Source: JAKALD01 sp963817785
Lineage (GTDB): Bacteria; Pseudomonadota; Gammaproteobacteria; Burkholderiales; SG8-39
Assembly (NCBI GenBank): GCA_963817785.1
Contig: CAWFPL010000002.1
Coordinates: 1-64,000 of the forward strand
Direction of reading: 5' to 3'
DNA: 64,000 bases
Shown here: piece after piece, positions 8,410 through 18,881 of the stretch
Layout of the letters: every line of letters starts with the position of its first letter
Numbering within the stretch: position 1 is the first letter of the stretch
Position numbers and translations under genes: made by a program
The notes under the pieces: model-generated
Seen by the model: the letters and a program-made list of their open reading frames with translations, nothing else
Database searches by the model: none
What the model was told of the DNA's origin: nothing

Positions 8410-9912
8410 ATGAATGACAACCTGTATTCCCTGCTCGCCAGACGCTTCGCCGGCTCGCCGGACGCGGTCTGTCTCGAGCTCGAGGACGGCACGCGCTACC
8501 GCTATGCGGATCTCGAGGCCGAGACGGCACGTTACGCAAACCTGCTCGTCTCGCTCGGGCTGGAGCGGGGTGATCGCGTCGCGGCGCAGGTCGACAAGAG
8601 CGCTCAGACGGTCTTCCTCTATCTGGGCTGCCTGCGCGCCGGCTGCGTCTACCTGCCGCTCAACACCGCCTACCGGGAAGCGGAGATCGAGTACTTCCTG
8701 GGCGACGCGCAGCCAAAGCTCGCCGTCATGCGGCCCGAGTCGAAAGCCTGGTTCGAGCCGGTCGCGCGGCGCTGCGGGGTGGCGCAGCTGCTCGAGCTCG
8801 ACGCCGGGGGACGAGGCACGCTGCCGCAAGCGGTTGGGCGCCAGCCGGCGGCGTTCGAGACCGTCGCCTGCCGGGGCGACGATCTCGCCTCGATCATCTA
8901 TACCTCGGGCACGACCGGCCGCTCCAAGGGCGCGATGCTGACGCATCGCAACCTGACCTCCAACGCGCTCACGCTGCACGCCTACTGGGGGTTCCGCCCC
9001 GGCGACGTACTGCTGCACGCGCTGCCCCTGTTTCACGTGCATGGGCTGTTCGTGGCGCTGCACACCGCGCTGCTCAATGCCAGCCGGATCATTTTTCTGC
9101 CCAGGTTCGACGCCAAACAGGTACTGCGCCTGTTGCCGCAGGCGACGGTGCTCATGGGCGTGCCGACCTATTACACGCGGCTGCTGGCCGAGCCGGGGTT
9201 CACGCGCGAGCTCTGCGCTCACATGCGCCTGTTCGTTTCGGGCTCGGCGCCGCTGCTCGCCGAGACTTTCCAGGCTTTCGTGGAACGCACCGGTCACACC
9301 ATTCTCGAGCGCTACGGCATGACCGAGACCGGCATGAATACCTCGAATCCGTACCAAGGCGAGCGCCGCGCCGGCACGGTGGGCTTTGCGCTGCCCGAAA
9401 TCGAGGTTCGCGTAGCGGACGATGCCGACCAGCCGCTGCCCGCGGGCGAGATCGGCAACATCCAGGTGCGCGGGCCGAACGTGATGCCCGGCTACTGGCG
9501 CCTGCCGGAGAAGACCCGGGAGGAGTTCACTGCGGGCGGATTCTTCAGGACCGGCGACGTCGGGCGCTTCGACACGGATGGCTACCTGAGCATCGTAGGG
9601 CGCTCCAAGGACCTGGTCATCTCCGGGGGCTACAACGTCTACCCGAAGGAAATCGAGATGCTGCTCGACGAGTTTCCGGGCGTGGAGGAATCGGCGGTGA
9701 TCGGCGTACCGCATCCGGACTTCGGCGAGGCGGTCGCGGCGGTCATCGTGCAGCGCAAGGGCGCGCAACTCAGCGAGGAACAGGTGATCGCCTACGTCAA
9801 GGGCAAGCTCGCCGACTTCAAGGTCCCCAAGCGCGTGGTGTTCGTCGCCGAGCTGCCGCGCAACGCGATGGGCAAGGTGCAGAAGAACGTCCTGCGCGAG
9901 ACCTATCGCTGA
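8410..9912 (+). CDS. matB: Malonyl-CoA synthetase (MatB-like AMP-forming acyl-CoA ligase)
   Basis: This 500-residue ANL-superfamily ligase has the P-loop YTSGTTGRSKGAM (about residues 163-175), the A5 motif RYGMTETGMNTSNPY, the A7 TGDVGRFDTDGY and the C-terminal lysine in PRNAMGKVQK. The A5 region with MNTSNPYQGERRAGTVG is characteristic of malonyl-CoA synthetases rather than generic fatty-acid ligases. It makes malonyl-CoA from malonate, ATP and CoA. Malonyl-CoA decarboxylase in the same operon strongly supports this. It follows azlD by 30 bp; a TACAAT hexamer at 8388-8393 could be a weak internal -10 box. Confidence 0.85.
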   Translation: MNDNLYSLLARRFAGSPDAVCLELEDGTRYRYADLEAETARYANLLVSLGLERGDRVAAQVDKSAQTVFLYLGCLRAGCVYLPLNTAYREAEIEYFLGDAQPKLAVMRPESKAWFEPVARRCGVAQLLELDAGGRGTLPQAVGRQPAAFETVACRGDDLASIIYTSGTTGRSKGAMLTHRNLTSNALTLHAYWGFRPGDVLLHALPLFHVHGLFVALHTALLNASRIIFLPRFDAKQVLRLLPQATVLMGVPTYYTRLLAEPGFTRELCAHMRLFVSGSAPLLAETFQAFVERTGHTILERYGMTETGMNTSNPYQGERRAGTVGFALPEIEVRVADDADQPLPAGEIGNIQVRGPNVMPGYWRLPEKTREEFTAGGFFRTGDVGRFDTDGYLSIVGRSKDLVISGGYNVYPKEIEMLLDEFPGVEESAVIGVPHPDFGEAVAAVIVQRKGAQLSEEQVIAYVKGKLADFKVPKRVVFVAELPRNAMGKVQKNVLRETYR

Positions 9913-9939
9913 AGCGGGGGGAGGGCAGGGGGTGTGCTC

Positions 9940-10734
9940 TCACCACAGGGTGAGCAGCATGTGCACGCCGAGCGCGCACAGCAGCAGCACGTAGGCCATA
10001 CGCAGCCGCTTCACTGGAATCCGGTGCGTCAGACGTGCGCCCAGCGGCGCGGTGAGCATGCTGGTGGCGACAATAAAAAGCAGGGCGGGCAGGTAGATGT
10101 AGCCGAGGGTACCTTCGGGCAGCCCCGTCGCGCGCAGCCCCTGCGCCACGTAGCCGATCGAGCCGGCCAGCGCGATCGGGAAGCCGTTCGCCGCCGCGGT
10201 TCCGATCGCGCGCCTGAGCGGAACGTTGCACCAGACGAGAAACGGAATCGAAAGGAACGCGCCGCCGGCGGCGAGCAGACTGGCTACGCCGCCGATCCCG
10301 GCACCGACCGCGAACAGCGCGACGCCCCCGGGCAGACGGCGCGAGGCCGTCGGCTTCGCTTCGACCAACGCCCGACCCGCCGCGTAGAACAGAAAAACGG
10401 TGAAAATCGCCGCCAGCGGCCGGGTCGCGATCAAACCGGCCACCAGCGCCGCGCCGAGCGAGCCGGTGGCGATTCCGGGCGCCATCGCACGGACCACCCG
10501 CCAGTCCACGCCGTCGTGGCGATGATGTGCGCGCACGCTGGCGAGCGACGTAAAAACCGTGGTCGCAAGCGCGGTGCCGAGTGCAAGATGCATCAGATGC
10601 GCGGCCGGAAAGTGCTTGGCGGTGAACACCAGCACCAGCATCGGCACGATCACCATCCCGCCACCGATACCCAGCAAGCCGGCGAGCAGTCCGACCCCTG
10701 CGCCGATCGCGAGGTAGGCCCACCACCAGTCCAT
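9940..10734 (-). CDS. TSUP-family transporter (TauE/SafE-like sulfite or organosulfonate exporter)
   Basis: This 264-residue membrane protein has about eight helices in two repeats. The family motif GLLAGLLGIGGGMVIVP is near the N-terminus, and its second-half counterpart is ASLLAAGGAFLSIPFLVW. TSUP proteins export sulfite, sulfoacetate and related anions. The chosen ATG at 10734 overlaps the stop of the upstream HAD gene by one base (TGATG); earlier in-frame starts lie inside that gene. It is the last gene of the glpD operon and converges on matB across 27 bp with no visible terminator. The substrate in this setting is unknown. Confidence 0.85.
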   Translation of the reverse strand: MDWWWAYLAIGAGVGLLAGLLGIGGGMVIVPMLVLVFTAKHFPAAHLMHLALGTALATTVFTSLASVRAHHRHDGVDWRVVRAMAPGIATGSLGAALVAGLIATRPLAAIFTVFLFYAAGRALVEAKPTASRRLPGGVALFAVGAGIGGVASLLAAGGAFLSIPFLVWCNVPLRRAIGTAAANGFPIALAGSIGYVAQGLRATGLPEGTLGYIYLPALLFIVATSMLTAPLGARLTHRIPVKRLRMAYVLLLCALGVHMLLTLW

Positions 10735-11522
10735 CAACGCTCCCCAAGCAGGTGATGGACGAGCTCGGCGAAGCCGGCTCCAGCCGGCGCACGCGTGACG
10801 TAGGCCGGCTGCGCCGCGAGGTGCCCGGCGAAGCGCGCCACGTTCGCCACCCCGACCGAGCACTCGAAGAACGCGAACATCGGCACGTCGTTCGGCGAGT
10901 CGCCCGCGAACGCGAAATGCGGCTGCTCGCGCACCAGGTCGGCCGCGAAGCGCTCGGCGAACAGCGTTTTGGCCATGGCGAGCTTGTCATAGTCGCCGAA
11001 CCAGCCGTTGACGTGGATCGAGCTGATCTTGGCGTTGAGCCCCGCCGCGCGCATCAGGTGCGCGATGCGCTCGGCGGCCTCGAGTGGCAGCGCGGGCACG
11101 TCCTCGCAATAGTCGATGGCCAGGTCGGCCTCGCGATAGCCCTGGTCAGAGGCCAGCGCGCTTCCCGGCACCGACGCGAGGATGCGCTGCGCGATCTCGC
11201 CCAGCCGCGCACGATTGCGGGCGCGCACCACCTCCGGGTCGTGATAGCGCTTGCGCAGCCGGTGCGCGCCCGGCTCATAGTAGAAGTAGAACGCGCCGTT
11301 CTCGCCCACCACCGCGTCTACCGGCCACATGCGCGCGATGTGGTCGCACCAGCCGGCGGGGCGTCCGGTGATCGCCACCGCGATGCGGCCCGCGCTATGC
11401 AGGCGCTCGAGCGCGGCATAGGCCTCGGCGCCGAGCTTGCCCTCGGTGGTGATGGTGTCGTCGATGTCGAACAGCAGGCCGCGCAAGCGGCGCGCGTCGC
11501 GCAGCTCCGTCAACGGCCTCAT
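10734..11522 (-). CDS. HAD-superfamily (IIB, sugar-phosphatase-like) hydrolase
   Basis: This 262-residue protein has the HAD nucleophile motif LLFDIDDTITTEG at about residues 16-28. It also has a threonine motif AITGRP, and GDSPNDVPM near residue 215. The C2-type cap and the GENGAFYFYYEPG segment resemble sucrose/trehalose/mannosylglycerate phosphatases. The ATG at 11522 overlaps the glpD stop (ATGA), and the stop overlaps the start of the TSUP gene, so all three are translated as a coupled set. A role in dephosphorylating a glycerol- or sugar-phosphate made near GlpD is a reasonable guess, but no substrate can be assigned. Confidence 0.8.
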   Translation of the reverse strand: MRPLTELRDARRLRGLLFDIDDTITTEGKLGAEAYAALERLHSAGRIAVAITGRPAGWCDHIARMWPVDAVVGENGAFYFYYEPGAHRLRKRYHDPEVVRARNRARLGEIAQRILASVPGSALASDQGYREADLAIDYCEDVPALPLEAAERIAHLMRAAGLNAKISSIHVNGWFGDYDKLAMAKTLFAERFAADLVREQPHFAFAGDSPNDVPMFAFFECSVGVANVARFAGHLAAQPAYVTRAPAGAGFAELVHHLLGER

Positions 11523-13006
11523 GCCTGGCCCAGGGCGCGCGCGACGCGTTCTCGCGCGTGCGCGTCCAGATGCAGCCCGGCCTTGGTACGGCGCCAGAGG
11601 ATATCCTCGGCACCGCGTGCCCATTCGCGCTCGACGAGATAGCGCAGCTCGCGCTCGCACAGGCCGGCGCCGAAGTCCTCGCCCAAGTCGGGCGCGCCGC
11701 GCGCATCGCCCAGCACCTGGGCCGCCAGCAACCCGTGACGCCTGAATACCGCGTGTAAGGTCTGCGGCGGAAGGCCGGCGTAGCGCGCGGCGAACGCGGC
11801 GAACGCGCCGTCGCGACCTGGCGGGCCGAAGCCGCTGCCCGGCAGCGGCGCGCTCCCGGTCCACGGCCGCTTCATTGCGGGAAAATAGGGCGCGAGCTTC
11901 TCCAGGGCGCGCTCGGCGAGGCAGCGATAGGTGGTGATCTTGCCGCCGTACACCGACAGCACCGGCGCGCTGCCGCCTTCGTCATCGACGCGCAGCGTGT
12001 AGTCGCGCGTGATCGCGGAGGGGTCGCTGGTGCCGTCGTCGTACAGCGGCCGCACGCCGGCATAGCGCCATACGACGTCGCTCGGTGCCACCGGCTTCGC
12101 CAGATAGCGGTTGACCGCGCGGCACAGGTACTCGACCTCTTCGGCGCTCGCCTCGGGTCCCGACGGTTCGTCGACCGGCACGTCGGTGGTGCCGACCAGT
12201 GTGTAGCGCTCCTCGAAGGGGATCATGAAGACCACGCGCCGGTCCGTGTTCTGCAGGATGAAGGCATGCTCGCCCGTATACAGCCTCGGCACCACGATAT
12301 GGCTTCCCTTGACGAGCCGCACCGCTTCGCGGCTGGGCTGCGCCAGGCGCTCGTTCAGCACGCGCTTCACCCAGGGGCCGGCGGCATTGACGATCGCGCG
12401 GACGGAGACCTCGCTCCGGGCACCGTCGGCTGCGCGCAGCTGCACGCTCCAGAGTCCGCCTTGCCGGCGCGCCGAGACGCACTCGGTGCGCGTGCGCACC
12501 GCCGCGCCGTGCTCGCGCGCCGAGAGCGCGTTGGCGATCACCAGGCGCGCGTCGTCCACGCGGCAGTCGGAGTAGGCGAAGCCGTGGCGGAACCCCGCCT
12601 TGATGCCTGCGCCGTACGGAGGAACGTCGAGCCGCACCGCGTGCGAGCCGGGCAGCGTGCTGCGGCGGCCGAGGTGGTCGTACAGGAACAGGCCGACGCG
12701 GATCATCCAGCGCGGCCGCAGCTCGGGCACGTGCGGCATGACGAAGCGGGCAGGCCACACCAGGTGGTCGGCCACCTTGAGCAGCACCTCGCGCTCGGCA
12801 AGAGCCTCGGCCACCAGCCGGAACTCGTACAGCTCGAGATAGCGCAATCCGCCGTGGATCAGCTTGGAGGACCACGACGAGGTGGCGGCGGCGAGGTCGT
12901 CCTTCTCGGCGAGCAGCACCGAAAGCCCGCGCCCGGCGGCGTCGCGCGCGATGCCGGCGCCGTTGATGCCGCCGCCGATCACCAGCAGGTCGAAGCTCTC
13001 GGTCAC
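11519..13006 (-). CDS. glpD: Aerobic glycerol-3-phosphate dehydrogenase
   Basis: This 495-residue FAD enzyme oxidises sn-glycerol-3-phosphate to dihydroxyacetone phosphate and passes electrons to quinone at the inner membrane. It begins with the dinucleotide-binding motif LLVIGGGINGAGIARDAAGRG, followed by TSSWSSKLIHGGLRYLE, both diagnostic of GlpD. IVNAAGPWV and VLSVYGGKITTYR are further family blocks, and the C-terminal DAO-C domain is present. Translation starts at GTG 13006, with GGGAG 7 nt upstream. It heads a tightly overlapping three-gene operon. No glpK, glpF or glpR lies in the window. Confidence 0.95.
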   Translation of the reverse strand: MTESFDLLVIGGGINGAGIARDAAGRGLSVLLAEKDDLAAATSSWSSKLIHGGLRYLELYEFRLVAEALAEREVLLKVADHLVWPARFVMPHVPELRPRWMIRVGLFLYDHLGRRSTLPGSHAVRLDVPPYGAGIKAGFRHGFAYSDCRVDDARLVIANALSAREHGAAVRTRTECVSARRQGGLWSVQLRAADGARSEVSVRAIVNAAGPWVKRVLNERLAQPSREAVRLVKGSHIVVPRLYTGEHAFILQNTDRRVVFMIPFEERYTLVGTTDVPVDEPSGPEASAEEVEYLCRAVNRYLAKPVAPSDVVWRYAGVRPLYDDGTSDPSAITRDYTLRVDDEGGSAPVLSVYGGKITTYRCLAERALEKLAPYFPAMKRPWTGSAPLPGSGFGPPGRDGAFAAFAARYAGLPPQTLHAVFRRHGLLAAQVLGDARGAPDLGEDFGAGLCERELRYLVEREWARGAEDILWRRTKAGLHLDAHARERVARALGQA

Positions 13007-13101
13007 GCTCGCGCTCCCAAAAGAACAACGACGCGCTGCACTGCAGCTCGGGCGCTGCGGTGCAACGCCATACTTTCAGAACAGGCGGGACTGCCCAAAC
13101 G

Positions 13102-13123
13102 AAAAGGGCAGCCGCGGCTGCCC
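13102..13123 (-). terminator. Rho-independent terminator of the atp operon
   Basis: On the minus strand a perfect inverted repeat (GGGCAGC-CGCG-GCTGCCC) is followed by TTTT. It lies 24 bp after the atpC stop and upstream of glpD, where the ATP synthase operon should end. Confidence 0.85.
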
Positions 13124-13147
13124 CCTCATTGTCGCATCGCGCCCGTA

Positions 13148-13567
13148 TTACTTCTTGCGCAAGCGGCGTATCGCGGCGAGCTGCGCGGCGAGCATCGCGA
13201 GCTCGCCCTCCACCGCCGCGATCTCCTGCTTGTCCTGCGCCTTGGCACGCGCCTCCTCGGCGCGCTTGAGCGCCTCGTTGGCCTTGGCCTCGTCGAGGTC
13301 GTGGCCGCGGATCGCCGTGTCGGCGAGCACCGTGACCACCTGCGGCTGCACCTCGAGCACGCCGCCGGCGACGAAGATCAGCTGCTCATCGCCCCCGCCC
13401 GCCGGGGTGATGCGCACCGTACCCGGCTTGATGCGGGTGATGAGCGGCGTGTGCTGCGGGTAGATGCCGAGCTCACCGACCTCGCCCGGCAGGACGACGA
13501 ACTCCGCCTCGCCGGAGAAGATCGATTCCTCGGCGCTGACGACGTCGACGTGGATGGTGTGGGCCAT
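13148..13567 (-). CDS. atpC: F1Fo ATP synthase epsilon subunit
   Basis: This 139-residue epsilon subunit belongs to the F1 central stalk, coupling rotation of the c-ring to the catalytic head and acting as a brake on ATP hydrolysis. The N-terminal beta-sandwich (HVDVVSAEESIFSGEAEFVVLPGEVGELGI) is typical. The C-terminal helical hairpin is Ala/Glu/Lys rich and ends RRLRKK. It is the last gene of the atp operon, 9 nt after atpD, and is followed by the terminator. Confidence 0.96.
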   Translation of the reverse strand: MAHTIHVDVVSAEESIFSGEAEFVVLPGEVGELGIYPQHTPLITRIKPGTVRITPAGGGDEQLIFVAGGVLEVQPQVVTVLADTAIRGHDLDEAKANEALKRAEEARAKAQDKQEIAAVEGELAMLAAQLAAIRRLRKK

Positions 13568-13576
13568 GGAGCCGCC

Positions 13577-15007
13577 TTACTGAAGGGTCTTCGCCTTCTC
13601 GAAGGCTTCCTCGATCCCACCCACCATGTAGAACGCCTGCTCGGGAATCTGGTCGCACTCGCCGTTGACGATCATCTTGAAGCCCTTGATCGTGTCCTTG
13701 AGCGTCACGTACTTGCCCGGCGTGCCGGTGAAGTTCTGCGCCACCGTGAAGGGCTGCGACAGGAAGCGCTGGATCTTGCGCGCGCGCGCGACCGCCAGCT
13801 TGTCCTCCGGGGAGAGCTCGTCCATGCCCAGAATGGCGATGATGTCGCGCAGCTCCTTGTAGCGCTGCAGGGTCGCCTGCACGGCGCGGGTGGTGTTGTA
13901 GTGATCCTCGCCGATGGTATTCGGATCGACCTGGCGCGAGGTCGAATCGAGCGGGTCGACCGCCGGATAGATGCCGAGCGAGGCGATGTCGCGCGACAGC
14001 ACCACCGTCGCGTCGAGGTGGCCGAAAGTGGTTGCGGGCGAAGGGTCGGTCAGGTCGTCCGCGGGCACGTACACGGCCTGGATCGAGGTGATGGATCCGG
14101 TTTTGGTGGAGGTGATGCGCTCCTGCAGCCGGCCCATTTCTTCCGCCAGCGTCGGCTGATAGCCCACGGCCGAGGGCATGCGCCCGAGCAGCGCCGAGAC
14201 TTCGGTCCCCGCGAGCGTGAAGCGGTAGATGTTGTCGACGAAGAACAGGATGTCGCGCCCCTCATCGCGGAAGCTCTCGGCCATGGTCAGGCCGGTGAGC
14301 GCCACCCGCAGCCGGTTGCCCGGCGGCTCGTTCATCTGCCCGAACACCATCGCCACCTTGGACTCGGAGAGGTTGTCCAGCTTGATCACGCCCGCTTCCG
14401 CCATCTCGTGGTAGAAGTCGTTGCCCTCGCGCGTGCGCTCGCCCACGCCCGCGAATACCGACAGGCCCGAGTGCTGCGTCGCGATGTTGTTGATGAGCTC
14501 GAGCATGTTGACCGTCTTGCCGACCCCGGCGCCGCCGAACAGCCCGATCTTGCCGCCCTTGGCGAACGGACAGATCAGGTCGATCACCTTGATGCCGGTC
14601 TCCAGCAGCTCCACCGAGGGAGAAAGCTGGTCGAACTTGGGCGCCTGCTGGTGGATCGAGCGGCGCTCCTCGGTCTTGATCGGGCCTGCCTCGTCGATCG
14701 GCCGGCCGAGCACGTCCATGATGCGCCCGAGCGTGCCCTTGCCCACCGGCACCGAGATCGGCACGCCGGTGCTGCGCACTTTCATGCCGCGCCGCAGGCC
14801 GTCGCCCGAGCCCATGGCGATGCAGCGCACCACGCCGTCGCCGAGCTGCTGTTCGACTTCGAAGGTGAGTCCCTTCTCCGCGAGCCCGGCCTTGCCGGTG
14901 TCAACCAGAACCAGCGCCTCGTAGATGCCGGGCATGGATTCGCGCGGGAACTCGATGTCGACCACCGCGCCGATGCACTGGACGATGCTGCCTTCTGCTT
15001 GTGCCAT
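13577..15007 (-). CDS. atpD: F1Fo ATP synthase beta subunit (catalytic)
   Basis: This 476-residue catalytic subunit carries the P-loop GGAGVGKTV near residue 160 and the catalytic-glutamate region GVGERTREGNDFYHEM. ALTGLTMAE and DNIYRFT follow, and then the family signature PAVDPLDSTSR. The length fits betaproteobacterial AtpD. It sits between atpG (25-nt gap) and atpC (9-nt gap). Confidence 0.97.
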   Translation of the reverse strand: MAQAEGSIVQCIGAVVDIEFPRESMPGIYEALVLVDTGKAGLAEKGLTFEVEQQLGDGVVRCIAMGSGDGLRRGMKVRSTGVPISVPVGKGTLGRIMDVLGRPIDEAGPIKTEERRSIHQQAPKFDQLSPSVELLETGIKVIDLICPFAKGGKIGLFGGAGVGKTVNMLELINNIATQHSGLSVFAGVGERTREGNDFYHEMAEAGVIKLDNLSESKVAMVFGQMNEPPGNRLRVALTGLTMAESFRDEGRDILFFVDNIYRFTLAGTEVSALLGRMPSAVGYQPTLAEEMGRLQERITSTKTGSITSIQAVYVPADDLTDPSPATTFGHLDATVVLSRDIASLGIYPAVDPLDSTSRQVDPNTIGEDHYNTTRAVQATLQRYKELRDIIAILGMDELSPEDKLAVARARKIQRFLSQPFTVAQNFTGTPGKYVTLKDTIKGFKMIVNGECDQIPEQAFYMVGGIEEAFEKAKTLQ

Positions 15008-15032
15008 GACCTTTTCCTGGATTTGAATGCCG

Positions 15033-15896
15033 TTACACGGCGGCAGCGCCGCCGACGATTTCCGAAAGCTCCTTGGTGATCGCGGCCTGGCGGTTCTTGT
15101 TGTACACCAGGGTCAGCTCGTCGATCAGCGTGCCGGCGTTGTCCGAGGCGGCCTTCATCGCCACCATCCGCGCCGACTGCTCGGAGGCCATGTTCTCCGC
15201 CACCGCCTGGAAAATGATCGTCTCGACGTAGCGCGTCAGTACCTGCTCGAGCACCGTCTTCGCTTCCGGCTCGTAGAGGTAGTCCCAAGTACCCGCCGGC
15301 GATCCGAGGCGCTCGCCGGACAGCGGCAGCAACTGTTCCATCACCGGTTCCTGCTTCATGGTGTTGATGAAGCGCGTGTAGGCCAAGATCAGGCGATCAA
15401 ACCGGTCTTCGATGTAGCCGTCGAGCATGACTTTTACGGCGCCAATCAGCCTGTCGAGCTGCGGCCGGTCCCCGAGCTGGACGGCGTGGGACACGATGTT
15501 CGCGCCCAGGCGTTGCATGAAGCCGAAGCCCTTGTTGCCGAAGCAGCACACCTCGATTTCCTCACCCTGTGCCTGCCATTCCTTGTACTGGCCGAGCACC
15601 ATGCGCAGTACGTTGGTGTTCAGCCCCCCGCACAGCCCCTTGTCGGTGGTGATCACGATCAGTCCGACGCGCTTGACCGAATCGCGCGCGACGAGGAACG
15701 GATGGCGGTACTCGGGGTTGGCGTGGCTGATGTGCGCCGCGACGTTGCGGATCTTCTCGCCATAGGGCCGCGTGGCGCGCATGCGCTCCTGCGCCTTGCG
15801 CATCTTCGACGCGGCGACCATCTCCATCGCCTTGGTGATCTTGCGAGTGTTCTGCACACTCTTGATCTTGTTGCGGATCTCTTTGGTGCCTGGCAT
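15033..15896 (-). CDS. atpG: F1Fo ATP synthase gamma subunit
   Basis: This 287-residue rotor shaft has the long N-terminal coiled-coil helix (starting MPGTKEIRNKIKSVQNTRKI) and the C-terminal helix ending with ITKELSEIVGGAAAV. The middle domain includes LIVITTDKGLCGGLN. It forms the asymmetric axle inside the alpha3-beta3 head. Gaps to atpA and atpD are 14 and 25 nt. Confidence 0.96.
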   Translation of the reverse strand: MPGTKEIRNKIKSVQNTRKITKAMEMVAASKMRKAQERMRATRPYGEKIRNVAAHISHANPEYRHPFLVARDSVKRVGLIVITTDKGLCGGLNTNVLRMVLGQYKEWQAQGEEIEVCCFGNKGFGFMQRLGANIVSHAVQLGDRPQLDRLIGAVKVMLDGYIEDRFDRLILAYTRFINTMKQEPVMEQLLPLSGERLGSPAGTWDYLYEPEAKTVLEQVLTRYVETIIFQAVAENMASEQSARMVAMKAASDNAGTLIDELTLVYNKNRQAAITKELSEIVGGAAAV

Positions 15897-15910
15897 GGCG
15901 CTGACTCAGC

Positions 15911-17458
<1,548 letters not shown>

Positions 17459-17512
17459 AAGTGCTCCTAGGCTTGGATGTGACGCGGGAAGGCCTCGCCT
17501 CGCCCCGCTGCG

Positions 17513-18049
17513 CTACGCTCTCAATACGTTCGCCAGCGCCTCCAGCTGGGCGCGCGCCGAAGCGTCGATGACCTTGTCGCCGATCACCACCTTGACGCCG
17601 CCGATCAGCTCCCGGTCGAGGCTCAGCTTCGCCTTGACCGTGCGTCCGGTGTGCTTCTCCAGGCGCGCGACCAGATCGGCCAACTGGGCCTGGTCGAGCT
17701 CCAGGGCGCTGTAGATGTCGGCCTCTACCACGCCCTCGCGCTCGTTCTTGAGCGCGTCGAACTGGGCGCCGATCTCGGGCAGCACGTCGAGCCGCCGGTT
17801 CTCCGCCAGCACGCGAACGAAGTTCTCGCACTCCGCGGTCAGGTTGCCGCTCAGAACAGCAAGGAACAGGCCGGCGACCTTCGACGCCGACAGATTCGGG
17901 TCGCTGAGCGCGGCCCGCACGCGGTCGCTGGCCGCGACCTGCGCGAGCATCCCGAGCATCGCCGCCCAGTCGACGAGCTTTCCTGCCGCGTCGGCGATCC
18001 TGAAGAGCGCCTCGGCGTACGGGCGCGCGATGGTGCTCGGCTCGGCCAT
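17513..18049 (-). CDS. atpH: F1Fo ATP synthase delta subunit
   Basis: This 178-residue delta (OSCP-like) subunit joins the F1 head to the peripheral b2 stalk. The start at ATG 18049 (MAEPSTIARPYAEALFRIA) fits the conserved N-terminus; longer in-frame extensions run into atpF and are rejected. The C-terminal signature DRELIGGVKVVIGDKVIDAS is clear. It lies 4 nt after atpF. Confidence 0.95.
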   Translation of the reverse strand: MAEPSTIARPYAEALFRIADAAGKLVDWAAMLGMLAQVAASDRVRAALSDPNLSASKVAGLFLAVLSGNLTAECENFVRVLAENRRLDVLPEIGAQFDALKNEREGVVEADIYSALELDQAQLADLVARLEKHTGRTVKAKLSLDRELIGGVKVVIGDKVIDASARAQLEALANVLRA

Positions 18050-18053
18050 GGCT

Positions 18054-18524
18054 CTAGAGCTGCGCCTTGAGCGAATCGAGGAGCTGCGCGTGAGCCTTGG
18101 CATCCACCTCGCGGCGCAGGATTCTTTCCGCGCCGGCGACCGCCAGGGAGGCGACCTGCTCACGCAATTGCTCGCGGGCACGGGAGAGCTGCTGCTGGAT
18201 GTCAGCCTTGGCGGCGGTTTTCTCGCGCTCCCCCTCTTCCCTGGCCGCAAGCTTCGCCTCCTCGACCATCTGCGCCGAGCGCTTTTCGGCCTGCGCAATG
18301 ATCTCGGCTGCGCGGCCGCGCGCCGCCTCGATCATCTGCCCGGCCTCCCGCGTCGAGACCTCGAGCGACCTCCTGCCCTCTTCGCCGGCGGCCAGGCCAT
18401 CGGCGATCTGCTTCTGCCGATTCTCAATGGCGCGCAGCAACGGTGGCCATACGAACTTGACGGTGAACCAGATGAACAGCGCAAAGGCGGCGGCCTGCGT
18501 AAACAAGCTCAGATTGATGTTCAT
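18054..18524 (-). CDS. atpF: F1Fo ATP synthase b subunit
   Basis: This 156-residue protein has a single N-terminal membrane helix (MNINLSLFTQAAAFALFIWF), the conserved KFVWPPLLRAIENRQKQIADGL segment in two parts, and a long charged coiled coil ending LLDSLKAQL. It forms the dimeric stator stalk. The length matches E. coli AtpF (156). Confidence 0.95.
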   Translation of the reverse strand: MNINLSLFTQAAAFALFIWFTVKFVWPPLLRAIENRQKQIADGLAAGEEGRRSLEVSTREAGQMIEAARGRAAEIIAQAEKRSAQMVEEAKLAAREEGEREKTAAKADIQQQLSRAREQLREQVASLAVAGAERILRREVDAKAHAQLLDSLKAQL

Positions 18525-18565
18525 GCCTGCCCCTTACTTGCGGATGAACAAAGACGCGTCGCGCC

Positions 18566-18838
18566 TTATTTGATGACGGCGAGCAGCGGGTTACCGAACG
18601 CGAACAGCATCGCGAGGCCGACCCCAATGATGAACGATGCGTCGATCAGCCCGAGCAGCAGGAACACTTTCGCCTGCAACGAGGCGGTTAGTTCGGGCTG
18701 GCGCGCCGCGGCTTCCAGAAAGCGGCTGCACATGATGCCGATACCGATGCACGCACCGGCAGCGCCGAGCCCGATCATGAGGCCGATGCCGATCCCGGTG
18801 TAGGCCTGGATCATCGCCAGCATTTGAAGCTTTTCCAT
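18566..18838 (-). CDS. atpE: F1Fo ATP synthase c subunit
   Basis: This 90-residue hairpin of two membrane helices has the glycine-rich first helix GIGIGLMIGLGAAGACIGIG, the polar loop R-Q-P (residues 46-48) and the proton-carrying carboxylate Asp66 in GLIDASFIIGVG. The lack of the Gln/Glu/Ser sodium-binding set argues for a proton-driven enzyme. The N-terminus is a few residues longer than in E. coli, as is common in Betaproteobacteria. Confidence 0.95.
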   Translation of the reverse strand: MEKLQMLAMIQAYTGIGIGLMIGLGAAGACIGIGIMCSRFLEAAARQPELTASLQAKVFLLLGLIDASFIIGVGLAMLFAFGNPLLAVIK

Positions 18839-18881
18839 TTCGGTTTCCTCTCAGAGCGAAAAGACAGTAAAACGATGAAAG

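Noticed and set aside
12266..15079. A 937-codon open frame on the plus strand opposite atpG, atpD, atpC and part of glpD
   Set aside because: It spans several real genes on the other strand, is low-complexity in composition and has no recognisable motif.
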